A stretch of 64,000 nt of DNA. Origin: Sympetrum striolatum. Lineage: Eukaryota; Arthropoda; Insecta; Odonata; Libellulidae. A program made the translations under genes and the position numbers. Where the stretch lies: assembly GCA_947579665.1 (NCBI GenBank), contig OX388351.1, forward strand, positions 58,722,939-58,786,938, read 5' to 3'. Below, piece by piece: positions 12,336 to 24,799 of this stretch (positions are counted from its first letter, which is position 1; each line of letters starts with the position of its first letter). The notes under the pieces were generated by a model. It worked only from the letters and a program-made list of their open reading frames with translations, searched no databases and had not been told where the DNA came from.

Positions 12336-13100
12336 CGACCCTATCAGAATATCGGTAAAGGGATCAGAGGGAAAAAAAGAATTATTCCTTTGTCGCAAAT
12401 AGAATTTTCGAAATGTGATAGAAATACGTAACCTTTGACGCCTGGATGCTATGATAGACCAATGCTTTAGGATTCGAGGACATACGCAAGAATGTGGATC
12501 CACGGGAGTGAAAGATGGGAGGTCGAAAGCGGATGAGGGAAGGCAACGTGACAAGGGGCAAGGGCGAGCGGTCTTGGCCGATAGCGATTGCCGAAGAATC
12601 GTGAGTCCTCTGCCAATTTACTGCGAAAACCACGCTGACGCGAAGGCAGCACCTGTTCGGCCAGGTGAGGGGACAGGAGGAAGATTTACGACGCTGCCTC
12701 CGCCGGTACTCGAACCCGATGCCATTTTCCTAATCAGGGAGACTGATATCCCCTCGGCGCTTCACTCAGTTCGGCGAATCCATCCCATTGTGATCTGCCA
12801 TTTTGTCCCCCTGCACGATCGTGAACGAGTGCCGTGCATGGGTCCTTACCTCACCTCCCTTATTCTCCACTATCTATTTCTCCTTTACTTTTTCTTGCGT
12901 TCTCTTTGGTCTATTTTCTTCTTTTCATTATATTACTTTTCTATTTTTGTCCCTCCAAACCCCCCCCCAATTGTAGAAATTATTTGTACAGTAGCCCCAT
13001 TTTATTTCAAAATTATGTAATTTATTATTTATATTACGCTGTAGAAAAACCGTAGCAAACTAAACCTTCACTATAGCACTTTATTTTAAGGATTAGATCA
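12336..13100. other. GC-richer block then pyrimidine tract, no gene supported
   Basis: Bases 12,450-12,840 are CpG-containing and support a 189-codon plus-strand frame, the longest in the window. Its second half is a low-complexity C/T tract (12,845-12,975) giving Leu/Phe/Tyr-rich translation. Antisense frames of 76 and 83 codons overlap it. There is no domain or repeat of residue pattern, so I do not call a gene. Confidence 0.35.
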
Positions 13101-13132
13101 CCCAGGTTCCGTAGCGTCGCTACATCTTCAGG
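13101..13132 (-). repeat. hairpin repeat, CTGAAGATG-stem-core type
   Basis: On the minus strand it reads CTGAAGATG followed by a perfect 5-bp stem GTAGC/GCTAC with GAC loop, then GGAACC, and downstream AAAATAAAGTG. The layout parallels the motifs at 9.1 kb and 35.7 kb (GAAGATG, short stem-loop, CGAAAC). This looks like a conserved terminal module of an interspersed repeat family. Confidence 0.5.
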
Positions 13133-14300
13133 TGATAAAACAGGAAATCTTGCAAAAATATGTACACATTGCCAAATAAATCGGCAAAGGAAGGGGAGGA
13201 TGGGGTGCTTAGTCAGCAGGAGAGGTGTAGTAGGAACTTTGCTATTGATTTTTTACTCGTTATTAAGTACCGCAATATTAAGGCTGAATCTGTATCATTT
13301 ACATTTAGCTATTTTTCTCTCATATACTGTGATTTTCACCCAAGATTTCCTTTCGTTATCCAAGAAAAATTAATCAACCAACGCGTTATGTTCTGTCATC
13401 TTAATACTTAAGATATAAAGAAGGATAATCAAGATTATTGTAAGACTAAAAATTACAAATTTAGAGGAAAAGTAGAGGAAATTTTGAGCTAACAATTTGA
13501 GAACATCCGAGATCTTTTCAGGACGCAATTCACAATTTCGAACTCTGTGTAGATTTTCATTTTCAAATTTTTGATAAGGTTTTGAATTTAATTCAACTTA
13601 CTTTTCTTATGAAATCTAAGGATTTCACCTAAAGGTATGCCATAGATCTCTATAGAGAAAAGGGAAAATTATATCCAATACTAAAACAATAAGTAATTGT
13701 ATACGATCTAAGTTTTAACACAAGCATTACAAGGATTTAGTATAAGGCGGGATAAAACGTGACCGTGATTTCGCGGTCTCTAAACCGATGTCATTCATAT
13801 TATGCTCACCATGCCCTATATACTATTCTGTTCCATTTGGCGTTAGTATTTTTGAAAAGTATATACGTCCAATAAGTTGTGCAAAAATGTAAAACCTATC
13901 ACTATCTATTAAAAAATAACTAAGTGATTAAATTTCACAATATCGATTTATTGGTAGGCAAGACTATCTCGAACATTCTAATATTCTTAATACATCTGAA
14001 GTTTTACGTAATCCGTTCTTTATATTATGCGTTTATGTTACTATTGGCTATTAAGGTGTGTAGTGTGCCATTAGGATTTGCTTTGCTACGCTTGTGTAAT
14101 TCGAATTTTCTCTGTTTTTATTTATTTAATTTCCTCTAGTGCTATATGACATAAATAAATATATTTATTTATTTAAACTAGTTTCGCGGATTATTTCCAC
14201 CTTATTTGTAGTTTTTTTCCAGCAGTGATAGGTTTTTCTTTGTCAACCTCGAGTTGAAAGGATATTTTCCCACACTGTAATTTTTTAAAAATAAATTCAA
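13133..14300. other. AT-rich stretch, no gene seen
   Basis: Only short frames. Near 14,145 the run AAATAAATATATTTATTT is self-complementary and resembles A/T-rich retroelement tail sequence. Confidence 0.4.
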
Positions 14301-14309
14301 TTATTATAA

Positions 14310-14400
14310 ATAAATTTGAGGTTAGGCGGAACATATGTCCATATGGCCTAATAACGCCAATAAAGGGTCTTTATCTTTATTTATCTATCTATCTTTCCTA
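14310..14400 (+). repeat. possible LINE tail with TCTTTATCTTTATT repeats
   Basis: GGTTAGGCGGAACATATGTC, then CATATGGCCTAATAACGCCAATAAAGGG, runs into a repeated TCTTTATCTTTATTTATCTA tail. A GC-containing 3' UTR end followed by a short tandem tail is typical of CR1 or jockey-like LINEs, but no coding part lies upstream. Confidence 0.3.
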
Positions 14401-14930
14401 AATTTCTTCTTCACTTTTCCCTTTATCCATTATTTCTTCCCTATTTTTCCTTTCGTAGTCCTATATTTCCTGTCTTCCTTCTCTCATTCATTCCCCCTAT
14501 CCCTTGGCTCCATTTACTCATTCCGTTTCGCTCCCCATTCGTGTCATTCGCGCTGTCTCCCGCTTTCTCCTCTCCCTCCCTCTGCTTCGTGATCCGTGAC
14601 CGTGCATGATTCACCCGGCAGCTATTCGGCCGTGATGTCACGACGGTCTGGGGTGAAGGATTATAGGATATGGCGATGGGGTTGTAAATGGGGGAAGGGG
14701 GCGTTTGTGCATGGAGTTGTGTTGGAGGGATTTTTTTTCGTCATTTAGCTCGCGGTGTCTGCAGAGGGATGGAATGAAGAATGTTGGAGTTTGCGGACCG
14801 GTGATAGACGTTATATTTGAATATAAAGCGATGAGGTATACACAACACCAGCCGTGTCACAATGGAGAGTTAAATTTAGGGTGCACCGCCAGGGAAAAAT
14901 GAACGCTTTTTTGATGCATAGGAAAACATC
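14401..14930. other. pyrimidine-rich then CpG-containing block
   Basis: Bases 14,400-14,590 are strongly C/T-biased. Bases 14,590-14,730 carry CpG-rich unique sequence (GGCCGTGATGTCACGACGG). A TGACGTCA-like core is present but mutated (TGATGTCACGA). No gene is seen. Confidence 0.3.
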
Positions 14931-16240
14931 GGGATGAAGCATGTCTCAATATTGGGCACCTGCTTCCTCCTATGCCTTTCCTATTATTTTCTCTTGTGGT
15001 GCACGGAATGCGACGAAGAAGCTTAAAAAGGAAGTTTTTCTTGGTGCGAAATGTGAAAAATATTCGCGTATAAGGTCTGTTTCAATATGGTTCAATTTTA
15101 TGATGAGTTAAAATAAATGAAAAAAAATCATATTGCGAATTCTACATTTTTCAAGATTACTAATTCGCATTTTTTTCAGGAAGAAAAATAAATATGTCTA
15201 TCATAGGTTTGTAATTTTTTGATGGTTTTTTGACAAATTATTTTTTCAAGTACACGGCAAACTTTGGAAAATGAATAAGGAAGGAAAGGAATTATTAGGA
15301 AAACTTTGCATTTTTATGCATATTTACCGATTGCTAAATTTTCCAGGGATAGTGAATAATTCTATAAGGAACACTTGGTGATCTTAGGTCGTTTAATTTA
15401 CGCTTATTCACAAATTAAGTACCATTACCCTGAATCTAAATCAAACCCTGATGAACTCTACGAAGAATATATTTTCTCTCATACCACTCGAATAATTGCT
15501 ACTATTTGCACAATAAAAAATTTGAGTCCAAATATTCTGATAAACTATATTTATTACACAATATATTCGTCCTCTTAAAATTGCAATAGTTAAATTAAGC
15601 TTAATTATTTTCTTTCATTCGGTTCAAGAAATTTACCAATGTATATATTCAGAATGGTACCACTTTCAGCTGCTTTAGATACAAATATAAATTGATCTCA
15701 CATGATGAATTTATCCTTATGATTATTATGAAGAACATTTCTACTGTTACTGAACTAGCATCTACAAATGAGAAGAATTCAATTATCACAATGCTATTGA
15801 ATGAAATACCAATCTGTCTTGTTCATTAACAGTGGTTTTGGTGAATGTTAACTCCCATAAAATTTACAACGAGATTTTTCTATTTGGAAGCTTGTTGTTT
15901 CCTGGGACTAAGTTATGGAGTCGTTTTTGTTCGTAGCAAGCTTTCTCTTTACTGTGTGTCTAGTCCAGATTTTCCTTGTCGCGGGTGATAGTTATTGATT
16001 TTTTTATTGCTTGTCTGCTTGATAAGGACGCCATTTAATTTCGGCGATAAAAATGCCATTATGACAGGAATCCTTTTAAATAATTAATTATTTTATTAAC
16101 GATTCTTAATCAAGTATTTTAACATATAGTCCTTCGTGATTGTGGCTAACGAATGTTTTTTTTATCTCGTGAGGCTCTAGTGATTTAGCCTAGTGCTAAT
16201 TATAGGATTAGCTTTCAATGTCAGGAGACCCGGAAACTAC
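14931..16240. other. AT-rich stretch, no gene seen
   Basis: Contains a 67-codon plus-strand frame at 15,375-15,578 with no domain. The stretch is otherwise simple A/T-biased sequence. Confidence 0.4.
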
Positions 16241-16850
16241 TTTTGTATCTAAGCATGCAAGAAACGGGCTGCAATTTAAGCGCAGGAAAATCGCAGCAGA
16301 AAAAAGCAGTCGCAGTGAAAAATAGTGGCAAGAATACCGGGGGTCATGCACGGTGCCTAAGGGGACGGACGTAAAAGTTCCTTTTTATTCCAAGAGGGGG
16401 CTCTGCAGGAAGCAGTAAAGAGCGTCGGCGGAAAGTGAGTGGTGGACGGGAAAGCGCTGAGTGGGCGAGATATCTCATTTGATTTGGCTGATTAGTTCTC
16501 CTTTCACACTATGCGCGAAGATGGACGGTAGTCTGTCTCTCCCGTCTTTCCCCTTTTCTCGTCGCCATAAGTGGACTCCGGACTTGTTTTATGGCGGCCG
16601 TCGCGGCGCTGCGCAGTCGCGTTTTCTGGCGCGAAAATGGGAGCGATACGCGCGCTTTTTCGCCCCAACCGTCAAGTCAAATGGAAATGGGCGGGAAGGT
16701 TTTTGTTTAGCGTGGATTCCGCGGTAAAAACAGCCCTTTCAGCAGTGGTGTGGTCGGCAAAATGCAGCAGCTTATTGTTTGGGGCAAAACTGAGCGATTT
16801 AGTAGAACGTTACAGATATGTAATGTATGCGATAAAGCCAACGTAGGCGC
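16241..16850. other. CpG-rich unique block
   Basis: The 16,420-16,720 section is the densest CpG patch in the first 20 kb (GGCGGCCGTCGCGGCGCTGC at about 16,591). Two overlapping plus-strand frames (88 and 91 codons) cross it without domain features. A promoter or enhancer is possible. No core promoter motif in a convincing position was found. Confidence 0.35.
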
Positions 16851-17034
16851 TAGAGATATTGCAGATATTGGCATAGAAAAAAATAATAATTATGTGTACT
16901 TTTTCACCAAATTTATTTATCAGCAAATGCATTTGATATTGTATTTACCATTTGATAATTTACTGTTTAATTCTGTTTAATAATAGAATTTTGGTAAGTA
17001 TACATAATTTCTCATTTGTTTCTATGTCTTTATT

Positions 17035-17575
17035 TTTGTTTATTTATTTACAATTTACAACTGCAAATAGGCTGTTTGCCAGATGGCAGTCTTAAAATGC
17101 TAAACATGATACTATACAAGTTAATCATAACATAATATAATAAAACAATATTTACATATAAAAATAACGATATTGTAATAAGTATTTTGTTAATTCTGGA
17201 TTTTTCAAGGTTCATGACAGGCCTTCTCTGCTATCGTAGTGGTCACGGGGTAAAAACCCCACCGTAAATCACCCTGTCAAGCAATCCCCTACTTCATCCA
17301 GAATATCGTTAATAAAATTAAATATAGAATAGTCCCCAAAATACATTAATATCTTACAAAATTTGAAAACATTTCTTTTTAAAGGATTTAACACTCATAG
17401 ATAAGGGCTTGAAGAGGGATCCAGGTAACGTATTCCATTCAGAGATACCTCTGTTCAGAAAGTAATACTTTGCTATATCTGTTCTTTGCGGCCTAGTTTT
17501 AATTTTTAGCTCGTGACTATTTTTCCCAAGAAAGTCTGGTTTCTTCATTGAATTCTGGAAACCTTCCTACCCATC
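17035..17575 (-). pseudogene. LINE reverse-transcriptase C-terminus and 3' UTR fragment
   Basis: A minus-strand frame at 17,548-17,354 encodes 64 residues with the pattern RTDIAKYYFLNRGISEWNTL, then P, followed by a Lys/Ser-rich end and KKCFQIL. The [R-T-D-I-x-K-Y-x-F-x-N-R-x-I-x-x-W-N-x-L-P] signature is characteristic of the extreme C-terminus of non-LTR retrotransposon reverse transcriptases (jockey/CR1-like). Downstream on the minus strand is a 3' UTR whose middle (GATTGCTTGACAGGGTGATT ... GAGAAGGCCTGTCATGA) is shared with the copy at 25.2 kb. The end at about 17,040 is an ATAAATAAACA tail shared with 3.2 and 24.8 kb. The fragment is strongly 5'-truncated and inactive. Confidence 0.75.
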
Positions 17576-18890
17576 TTTACTTGCAACTATACTATAAATG
17601 CAACCAAGTCGATTAATTTTTGGGATAGATGGATGGGAGGGTCTTTGGGATGAATGAAATGTTTTTGAGAAAAAGAAGTTCATTTTAGAGCGGTAAATAT
17701 AAGATAAGAACGCATTTACATGCAGGGAAGTTTCAATGTGAAGGTTTGGCGTTTACTAAAATAAGTAATCTTAGAGGAAAAGAAGTGCTATTGAGATAAG
17801 GTCAACGTGATATAAATTGAAAAAATCGGTAAAAAACCACGAAATAATCTGGCTATACAGTAGGGAACGGATGATTTTTCATAAAAGTGATAAAGAGAAT
17901 AATATATAAAAAACAATATGAAGAATTGATATTCCTTGTTGTGGAAGGAAGAAGGTTTAAGGTAAATAAATTATTCAAATTGATTTTTGATAAGTTAAAC
18001 TAAAATTATAATTGTTTTTGCCGTCAGCTCTATTTAATAATAGAAGGGCCTGTAAACAAATATCTCGACAAGGAATTTTATTAAATTTTTATAACTATTT
18101 TTGGTTTTGCAAAATGCTAATTTACAATTTTTTCCTTTTAAATAAAACTTAGACAACGCTTTCATAGGCAACTTAGTATGTTATCTTCCAAATATTACCT
18201 ATAGAGAAGTATAAAAAAGAATATTTTTTCAATTTAGGACATCGTTCTAACAAATTAGATAAAATAAAGTTTGCGAAAAATGTAGTTTTTCCTATCCTTT
18301 ACCGAATAGTTCCAGTGAAAAATAATAATACTCTTTGCTAAACTTGCCGAAATTGAGTTATAAAATTAATTTCTCTTAAAAGATATGGAAAAAATAAACT
18401 TATAGCTGCGAAATGATATTCATGTTCTAATAAATAGAAAAAATATTAAATCTTTTTGAAACAAATGTATACTTGCCCAGACATCAAATGCGAATATCAA
18501 TATCAAAGATAAATATCATTCATTATATTATTTGCATAGATTTTTATACATCACCGGATATTAAGGTCGACTGTTTCATTGGGAAATTTTATATTGAAAT
18601 GGCATGTGGTAATCTGTAAACACTACTACCTAAATATTCGGAGCAATATTTCTAATGAAAATAAATCCTCCTTGAGATTAACATTTTACGAATGCAATGA
18701 GAGCAGTTTAGGAATAATTTAATTTCCGGCCTCTTTTAAAATTCACTTAATATAGGGATAAATAAATATTAGAATGAATGTAAAAATGTTGGAAATCTTG
18801 TAAAAAATAGTAAATTCTTCCTTAAACGTTTAAATTGCTGAATTCATTCTTTAAAAGTTAGCGGAGGCTATATAAAATAAGCGGAGTGAA
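17576..18890. other. very AT-rich stretch, nothing recognised
   Basis: No frame above 60 codons and no repeat unit visible. It is homogeneous A/T-biased sequence. Confidence 0.45.
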
Positions 18891-19560
18891 GTAATTAATG
18901 GTAGAGGAGGAGATTGAGGTGGGTTTCCCAGGAAAATCCACAAAAAAGTCCACTTTTATTCTAGCTGCTGGTAATGGGAAAGTTCAATGTTAACTGGAAT
19001 GGAGGGGAAATCTCGAAGGGGTGGAAAGTAGTGGAAGGGGGAAAGAAAGGCTCTGTCCTTTTCTAAAAGGGGTGGTGGAAATAAGAAGGGATGGAATTGA
19101 GCAGTTTGGGGGTGAGGTTATGGGGGGGAGAGAGGGCCATAAGAGATGTGTGGAGGGTTGGACAGCTCCAGTCTGGTTCCAATCCCATGGCGCCGTCCAC
19201 GACGAACTATTCAATGACGTCACCAGCCATTTGCACCCCTCCCCATTGCCCCCATGTCACTCGGCTATCTCTCCTTTTTTCTTGTCTCATATGCTCGCCC
19301 TAACATACTTCCAAAGCTTATTTCGCTGTAGCCCGGCCATTTCTTTTGACGACGGCGATTTCTCGTCCCCCGTTAGAATTTTTATCGCTCCATCGTTTGT
19401 GCGACTGCCCTTAAGCGTTAAAAGAGTAATGTTTACGAAGAAGGAGTGTTAAGATTTTCAGTCACGTCTGAGGAGCATTACGCCGTAAAATCATACTGCG
19501 GGAAGATGCGCCAACTTTCGTATTTGCTTGAGTGGAGGATTCCTTTTTTATTGAAGTTTC
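18891..19560. other. GC-richer unique block
   Basis: Purine-rich on the plus strand from 19,010 to 19,150, then mixed CpG-containing sequence. Overlapping frames of 143 and 70 codons (+) and 77 codons (-) cover the same bases, with no domain. TGACGTCA-type sequence occurs at 19,214 (AATGACGTCACC), a perfect CRE-like palindrome that would suit an enhancer. Confidence 0.35.
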
Positions 19561-19640
19561 CTGGAGCACGGTTGTAGCTCTTAAGTGTCTATGATCCGAT
19601 AGAAAGAAATCCTATAAACAGGATTAGATATTTTGTATAG

Positions 19641-19890
19641 TCGTACATTAGACTTTGATTAATTGTGCTTGTATGTGAGTCAGCCAAAGAAAATTGTAAT
19701 ATTAAAATTGCGTAATAATATTATGAAGTGAATGCAGTCTTACACATAAAGTATAATCGTAGTATGTACTCGTACATTAAGCTTTAATTAACTGTGCTTT
19801 GAGAGATATTCAGCCAAAGAAATTTTAATAATGAAAATTACGTAATGATTTCATTAGGTGGATGCAATCTTTTAACCGAGCTGTGATTAT
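19641..19890 (+). repeat. tandem duplication, period about 129 bp
   Basis: TCGTACATTAGACTTTGATT at 19,641 is repeated as TCGTACATTAAGCTTTAATT at 19,770. CAGCCAAAGAAAnTTnTAAT and GTGnATGCAnTCTT follow in the same order in both. The copies are diverged and non-coding. Confidence 0.7.
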
Positions 19891-21220
19891 GAAAACAAAA
19901 GCCATTATTCTATACTATATTGTATTTTTAAGACAATTTGATAGTTGAGAAATGTAGTTAAATTTTGATATAACAGAACGCTAGTATGTGAATTAAATTT
20001 TTAAACTGAATCGTAATTGATTTGCGATAAAATCGAGTATTCCATACTACGATTCAGTTTTTGTACTTAATTTAGTAGTTGAAAACTATGGCTAAAATTA
20101 TTAGATTACAAGCCATTATAATTACAATCATTAGATTTTGGAAAGCTGCATAGGGACGAGATGGAGTGAGTGCATTCTTGCGGTGCGGAGAGAAATACAT
20201 GCTATGCATGCCCATATATATCTATCTATCTATACTGATAAGAAAAATTGGGATACGACTTAGTGTCATAGTTTTTCGAAAGTCACTGCTAGAAAATAAT
20301 TGAAATAGAAATTGTTATTTTATTACGAATTAATAATTCGTTTACTCACTCTATTATAACAATCATTAATCGAACCATTATTTTATTATTAATCGCTTTA
20401 TTAATAACGGAATTAACCGGGTATCAACGGATATCACTTTGAGGGGAATTTGGATCAAGTAATATTTTAACATCGTATATAATCAGCATTTCCCAATTAA
20501 ATTTGTATTATCTTTGATCTTTCAAGGATCAGGAGCCCTTCATAAAAGCACACTTAGGTATTTTAAAATTATTTGCATTTTGTTATTTTTATGAACAGTT
20601 TTCTTTAAATGTTATTTTTTACGATATTGATAGAGAAATAAATATTTACGTAATGCTTTACCGAAGTAATAATGTTAAAAGTAAACATATGACATCATAG
20701 TGTACCGTTTTAAGAATGTTACAAGGATAGGTTGGAATGGTGCTCGTGGGGAATTAATTTCACTGCTTATATCCAGAAGATACGCTCAGTCTGCTGTAAT
20801 CATTACTATAAATCAGAAGTGTAAAATTCTACGAAAGAGACAACCGATAGATGCTTGAAAAAAAAATGATTCTTCTCATACTAATACCCTTTTCTTACAA
20901 TATTATCCATTGGAGAATATTTTAAATAATGCCGTAGGTCATTTCAAATTTTCTGATGTCACATAATTCGCAGGGTAACACTATTTCGAGAATAGTCGAT
21001 ACTTTTCTAAAAGTCCTTAGGCTAAGAAATACAGAATCAGGATTGATGCTGTGGTACTTGTTAACGTGTAAAAATTCCACAACTGACCAAATAAAGTGGT
21101 CTAGTAAAAGTTTGGTCAGTTATGGAATATTTGTCAATTAGGCTTGTTTATATGTAGAAATGCAATATAATTTAGTACAAAGAATACTACGAATTCAATT
21201 TGAATTACTTATATAACATC
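19891..21220. other. AT-rich stretch with one stem-loop
   Basis: Apart from the 13-bp inverted repeat annotated at 20,003-20,060 and a small TATC run near 20,220, only A/T-biased sequence is seen. One 61-codon frame lacks support. Confidence 0.4.
20003..20060. repeat. inverted repeat with 13-bp perfect arms
   Basis: AAACTGAATCGTA (20,003-20,015) and TACGATTCAGTTT (20,048-20,060) are exact reverse complements around a 32-base loop. Flanking bases continue as weaker complements (GAATTAAATTTTT against ACTTAATTTAGTAG), so this may be a decayed foldback element. Confidence 0.6.
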
Positions 21221-21800
21221 CAAAACGATCCACGCAGTCTCAGTAATTGGCATCTTTCCTGATACACATTAACATGCAAACACACCCATCGGAGCAAACA
21301 CGCAGAGGTGCCTCTCGCATGTAAAGTTATGTTAACAACGTCCGCGGACAGACAGAATCCCCGTCAGCGAGGTGAAGTGGAGAAACGATAGAATATCCAG
21401 AAAGTTATTTCCATTCATTTATTGCCGGCGACAGAAAATTTCATTAGGGACAATGCATGTCGCCGAGGTGCACCATGGGACGGTAGGCGAATTCGAACGC
21501 AAACCTCTGTCCCATCCTCGTGCCATGTGACACAGTCATTCCCAGTATCTCCTTCCCGTACACACATACACGCTGTTTACATGCGCTCGGTATTTTGTGC
21601 TCTTTTGTTTGCGTTGTACTGGGAAGAGCATTCTGCCCCGCGGATAACTGGGCCCATAGCATTCGTAGAAACGAAATTAAAGTTTTTGCATCTCGTTCGA
21701 AAGACTTTATTATTGCTACCTCCGGGAAAAGGGGTCATGCCCATGCGACGATAAGCTCTTCGTTTAAAACCTTCGGTGGAGGGAAGATTTCGCTTAAATG
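21221..21800. other. CpG-containing unique block
   Basis: Frames of 110 and 124 codons (+) and 119 and 72 codons (-) all overlap here, showing that stop-poor composition rather than coding makes them open. No domain, signal peptide or splice-bounded exon stands out. Confidence 0.35.
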
Positions 21801-23130
21801 GGCTGCAAATATGGCGAATTTTTTTAAATTCTTTTTTCGATATAACGGAATCGGATATAATTCCATCTACTCTATTCCTCGTGGTTACATTTAGGTGATA
21901 ATATTCGGGTATATTAGCAGCCAAGTTTACCAGCAATATCGCTATTTCTCACCAATTGCGCAGTGTATTTTTCCGCTAAAAGCTCTATCCTTTTAAAGCT
22001 GACCTTCCTTCGCTCAATCAATGGCAACAAATCAAAGTGGAGTAACATAGACTCTTCTGTTTTTCCTAGACTACAAGCAAATTTCGGGATAAATAAAAGA
22101 AAATCTTCGTTTTATTCTCGATCAAAAATAAATATAATCCTTTCCGTAAATATTGTTTCGTCAAGTGAAAATTCTTTTATAACAAAGATAAGAGTTAAGG
22201 TGATACATATTAGTATTACGTATTGGTAAATTGAACGGACGTAAATACTTCTTAAGTAATAACATATTCAATTATTTGATAGTTTTTCTGCAGTAAGACA
22301 ATTATCAAATGAAACACTTTTCGTCAAATCGTTAAAAATACAATGTGTTTGTATATAAACAATAATTAGCCAAAATGTTTACATTTTATATGTTTGTTAA
22401 TTTACTATATTGACTATCCGCTCCTGCCAAGCAAAAAAAGTATACCTAACATATTTACGGATAGTTCCTAAGTCAAAAGCAAATATTCAATTTTATTTTT
22501 ATTTAAACCTGATCCTTAGCATTCGAAATGCCCTTCTTTTTTGGAAAAAATTATTTATTTCAATATGTGAATGAGTTAGTTACTGATGAGAACATCAGTT
22601 ACAGGGAAATATTCGAACCTCTAGGAAATTTCAAATTTAAAGAACATTATCGTATCCGATATCCATGCTTCATAGTTTCTCTTTCATACTCAAAATTACT
22701 AGCTAGTTGATTTAATTTATCTATCTTCCCTCTACTTGGATACAAATCTCCGCCATAATGATATGTATATATTTCTCATTACTTTTCAAGGTTCGGGAAT
22801 ACTTTCTGCATACTTATGCTTCTCTTAAACGCCCAAAATCAGATGCAAAATCATTCGAGACTTTCATAAGGCAAATTTATTAGCTATACGGAAGGCTGTA
22901 ACCGTAACAATGAATAGTTATTGGCTCCCACAAAACCGAACCGTGCTTTTCTGAGGAACATTTCGCAGATTTTTTCCCAAACGAGACCGTACAATGCCTG
23001 CCCATAGTTTATTCCCAAATGTAAAACACTAACTTTCACGGACAAGTGCGCTGTTATTCAGATTGGAAGAGTGTCTTACAATTTTTAGAAGTTTGATTGA
23101 ATTCTAGCAGGTGCATCGTTTGCCTCTCAT
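21801..23130. other. AT-rich stretch, no gene seen
   Basis: Two short plus-strand frames (88 and 60 codons) without domain. No repeat was recognised. Confidence 0.4.
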
Positions 23131-23790
23131 CGATATGGCCATCTGACGTAACAATGTCTGCGGCGCAAAAGGATAGCAATCTCGATAGACCGAAGAATAC
23201 ATAAATACACGGGAACGCATCGAGGTAAAAAAATATAAGGCATTGCCGGCTCATATGGGAGAACGTCTTTGGGCCGTAGTGACTTTGAATAGTCGAAGGC
23301 TTAGGAGATTGAAGGCACGTCCGTGTGAGGGAAGAGAAAGATTTCAATTTCCTCTCCGTCTTTGGCATCATTGGTTCGGTGGGCCCGGAATATTACCTCT
23401 TCTTCGTGCTTGCAAACGGTTACGAAAGCTGGAGCAGGTGGCGCCATGGCGAGGGAGGGAGGAGACGGGACGCCAGCGCGTATAGATAGAAGTGGAAAAA
23501 AGGAACGATCGTGGAGAATAAATAAATTCGATACTTGGTAGATCGTCCACTGAAAAATGAATAAGGGCTTCCCTTTCCTCTCGTTTAAAGCAAGTTCCGC
23601 TCCCCTTCTCAACCCCGCGTTTGGAGGGCGCAGCTGGCGGGCTTGATGGAGTCCTTCACGGGTCTGTCCTAGGTCCCACTCATTTTGCTACGCGATTTTG
23701 AGTTTTTACCTTTCGCTCTTTCCTTTCTCCGCAGGTTTACTTTCTCATCTCCGATGACTCGTCGAAGGTCTTCTTTTACGGTAATGGAAA
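23131..23790. other. GC-richer unique block
   Basis: CpG-containing sequence with the densest part at 23,380-23,480 (GGAGCAGGTGGCGCCATGGC). Four overlapping frames of 60-105 codons on both strands lack any domain. The AGGTGGCGCCATGGCG segment resembles an insulator-type GC core but is not diagnostic. Confidence 0.3.
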
Positions 23791-24119
23791 TCGAGTTCTA
23801 GTTAAACAAGGTTCCTGTTACCATATTCTATTGAATGAAATATTTTTAATCTTTCATTTGATACAGAATAGAGGGAAATATATCTTTTGTTTATTTATTA
23901 TTGTTATTGTTTAAGAGGCTTTCATCTCGAACCACGTCCATGATGGCAACTGTATACAAGATCATATATCATACATGTTTATAACTATAGCAGTAGTACC
24001 CCAAATAAGTAATACATACACTGTAAATATTACATATAAAATCATAGCGAGGGAAGTCCTCCAAAACATAATAAATATAAATATATTATATATAACTAAT
24101 TATTTTCCTTATACTATAA

Positions 24120-24545
24120 GATTGGGGAAAAGGTTCGAGACCCTCCTCGGGGGTTATTTCATTCATATTACCATCATGGGTAGTCTACTCGCTCAAGTTC
24201 TCAAATTTTCCCTATCCTCCGCTCTCCTCTTCATCTCACTGTACCATTCTTCATTCTTTATGCAATCTATGAATTTCACTATTTTTCTTCCTCTCTTCAC
24301 TTTTCCTTCCACTATGCCTTCCAGCATAGCCTTAAGTAAGCAGTTCCTTTTTTAATTGCATGACTTATCCAATTCTTCTTCCATTCATATAATGCCCTGT
24401 TTAACAAGGAGTACTTGCAAATGTCCGTCATCTGTTTCACCATAGCAAATTTGTGTACATGGTCCCTCCATGGTTCATGTAGCCTGGTCATTAGCTCCCT
24501 AAGTGACGGTGATATATATGTCACAGTGTAGATCATTACTGCATG
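24120..24545 (-). pseudogene. LINE reverse-transcriptase C-terminus, frameshifted
   Basis: On the minus strand from 24,536 one frame reads through TDICKYSLLNRALYEWKKNW and stops after LRLCWKA. A second frame, starting about 24,330, reads MLEGIVEGKVKRGRKIVKFI, then DCIKNEEWYSEMKRRAEDRE, and stops at 24,193. The two blocks are the usual consecutive C-terminal motifs of endonuclease/reverse-transcriptase LINE proteins (W-I-G-H-x-[L/I]-R-x-N-C-L-L then x-E-G-K-x-x-G-R-x-R). A single frameshift in the A-run near 24,350 separates them. The copy is dead and 5'-truncated. Confidence 0.75.
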
Positions 24546-24795
24546 AACATGAAGGCTACTGAGGTATGAATACGTTAAATAGTTACACTTATAAAGGTCC
24601 CTCGTTATGGAATTTCAAGAAATTTTGTTATTCGTGGAGTCATTTTGTAATACTTACGTGGACATGTTCTGCTTAAAGCATTCTGGCTTTATGATTAAAG
24701 CAAGGGCAAATTACCTAACTCCCCATCTGGCCTAGTGAGCCTCATTCCCACCTACTAGCTCTTGGTAGCTAATGCTAGGAGTTAAGTATTAAGCA
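24546..24795. repeat. dispersed repeat, second copy
   Basis: The first half matches the 3.74 kb copy. The second half (AATTACCTAACTCCCCATCT, then CTAGTGAGCCTCATT and TAGCTAATG) matches the segment at 38,630-38,700 (AATTAACTCACTCTTCATCT, CCAGTGAGATTCATT, TAGCTAATG). The family is therefore at least 240 bp long with copies in three places. It has no coding capacity. Confidence 0.5.
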
Positions 24796-24799
24796 TCCA

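Noticed and set aside
12451..13020. 189-codon plus-strand open frame, longest in the window
   Set aside because: The second half is a low-complexity C/T tract, antisense frames overlap it, no domain or splice context is present, and part adjoins a SINE. It is open because of composition.
19021..19452. 143-codon plus-strand frame
   Set aside because: Overlaps two other frames including one antisense. It derives from G-rich then C/T-rich sequence, without domain features.
21422..21936. Four overlapping frames of 110-124 codons on both strands
   Set aside because: Simultaneous openness on both strands shows a stop-poor patch rather than coding selection.
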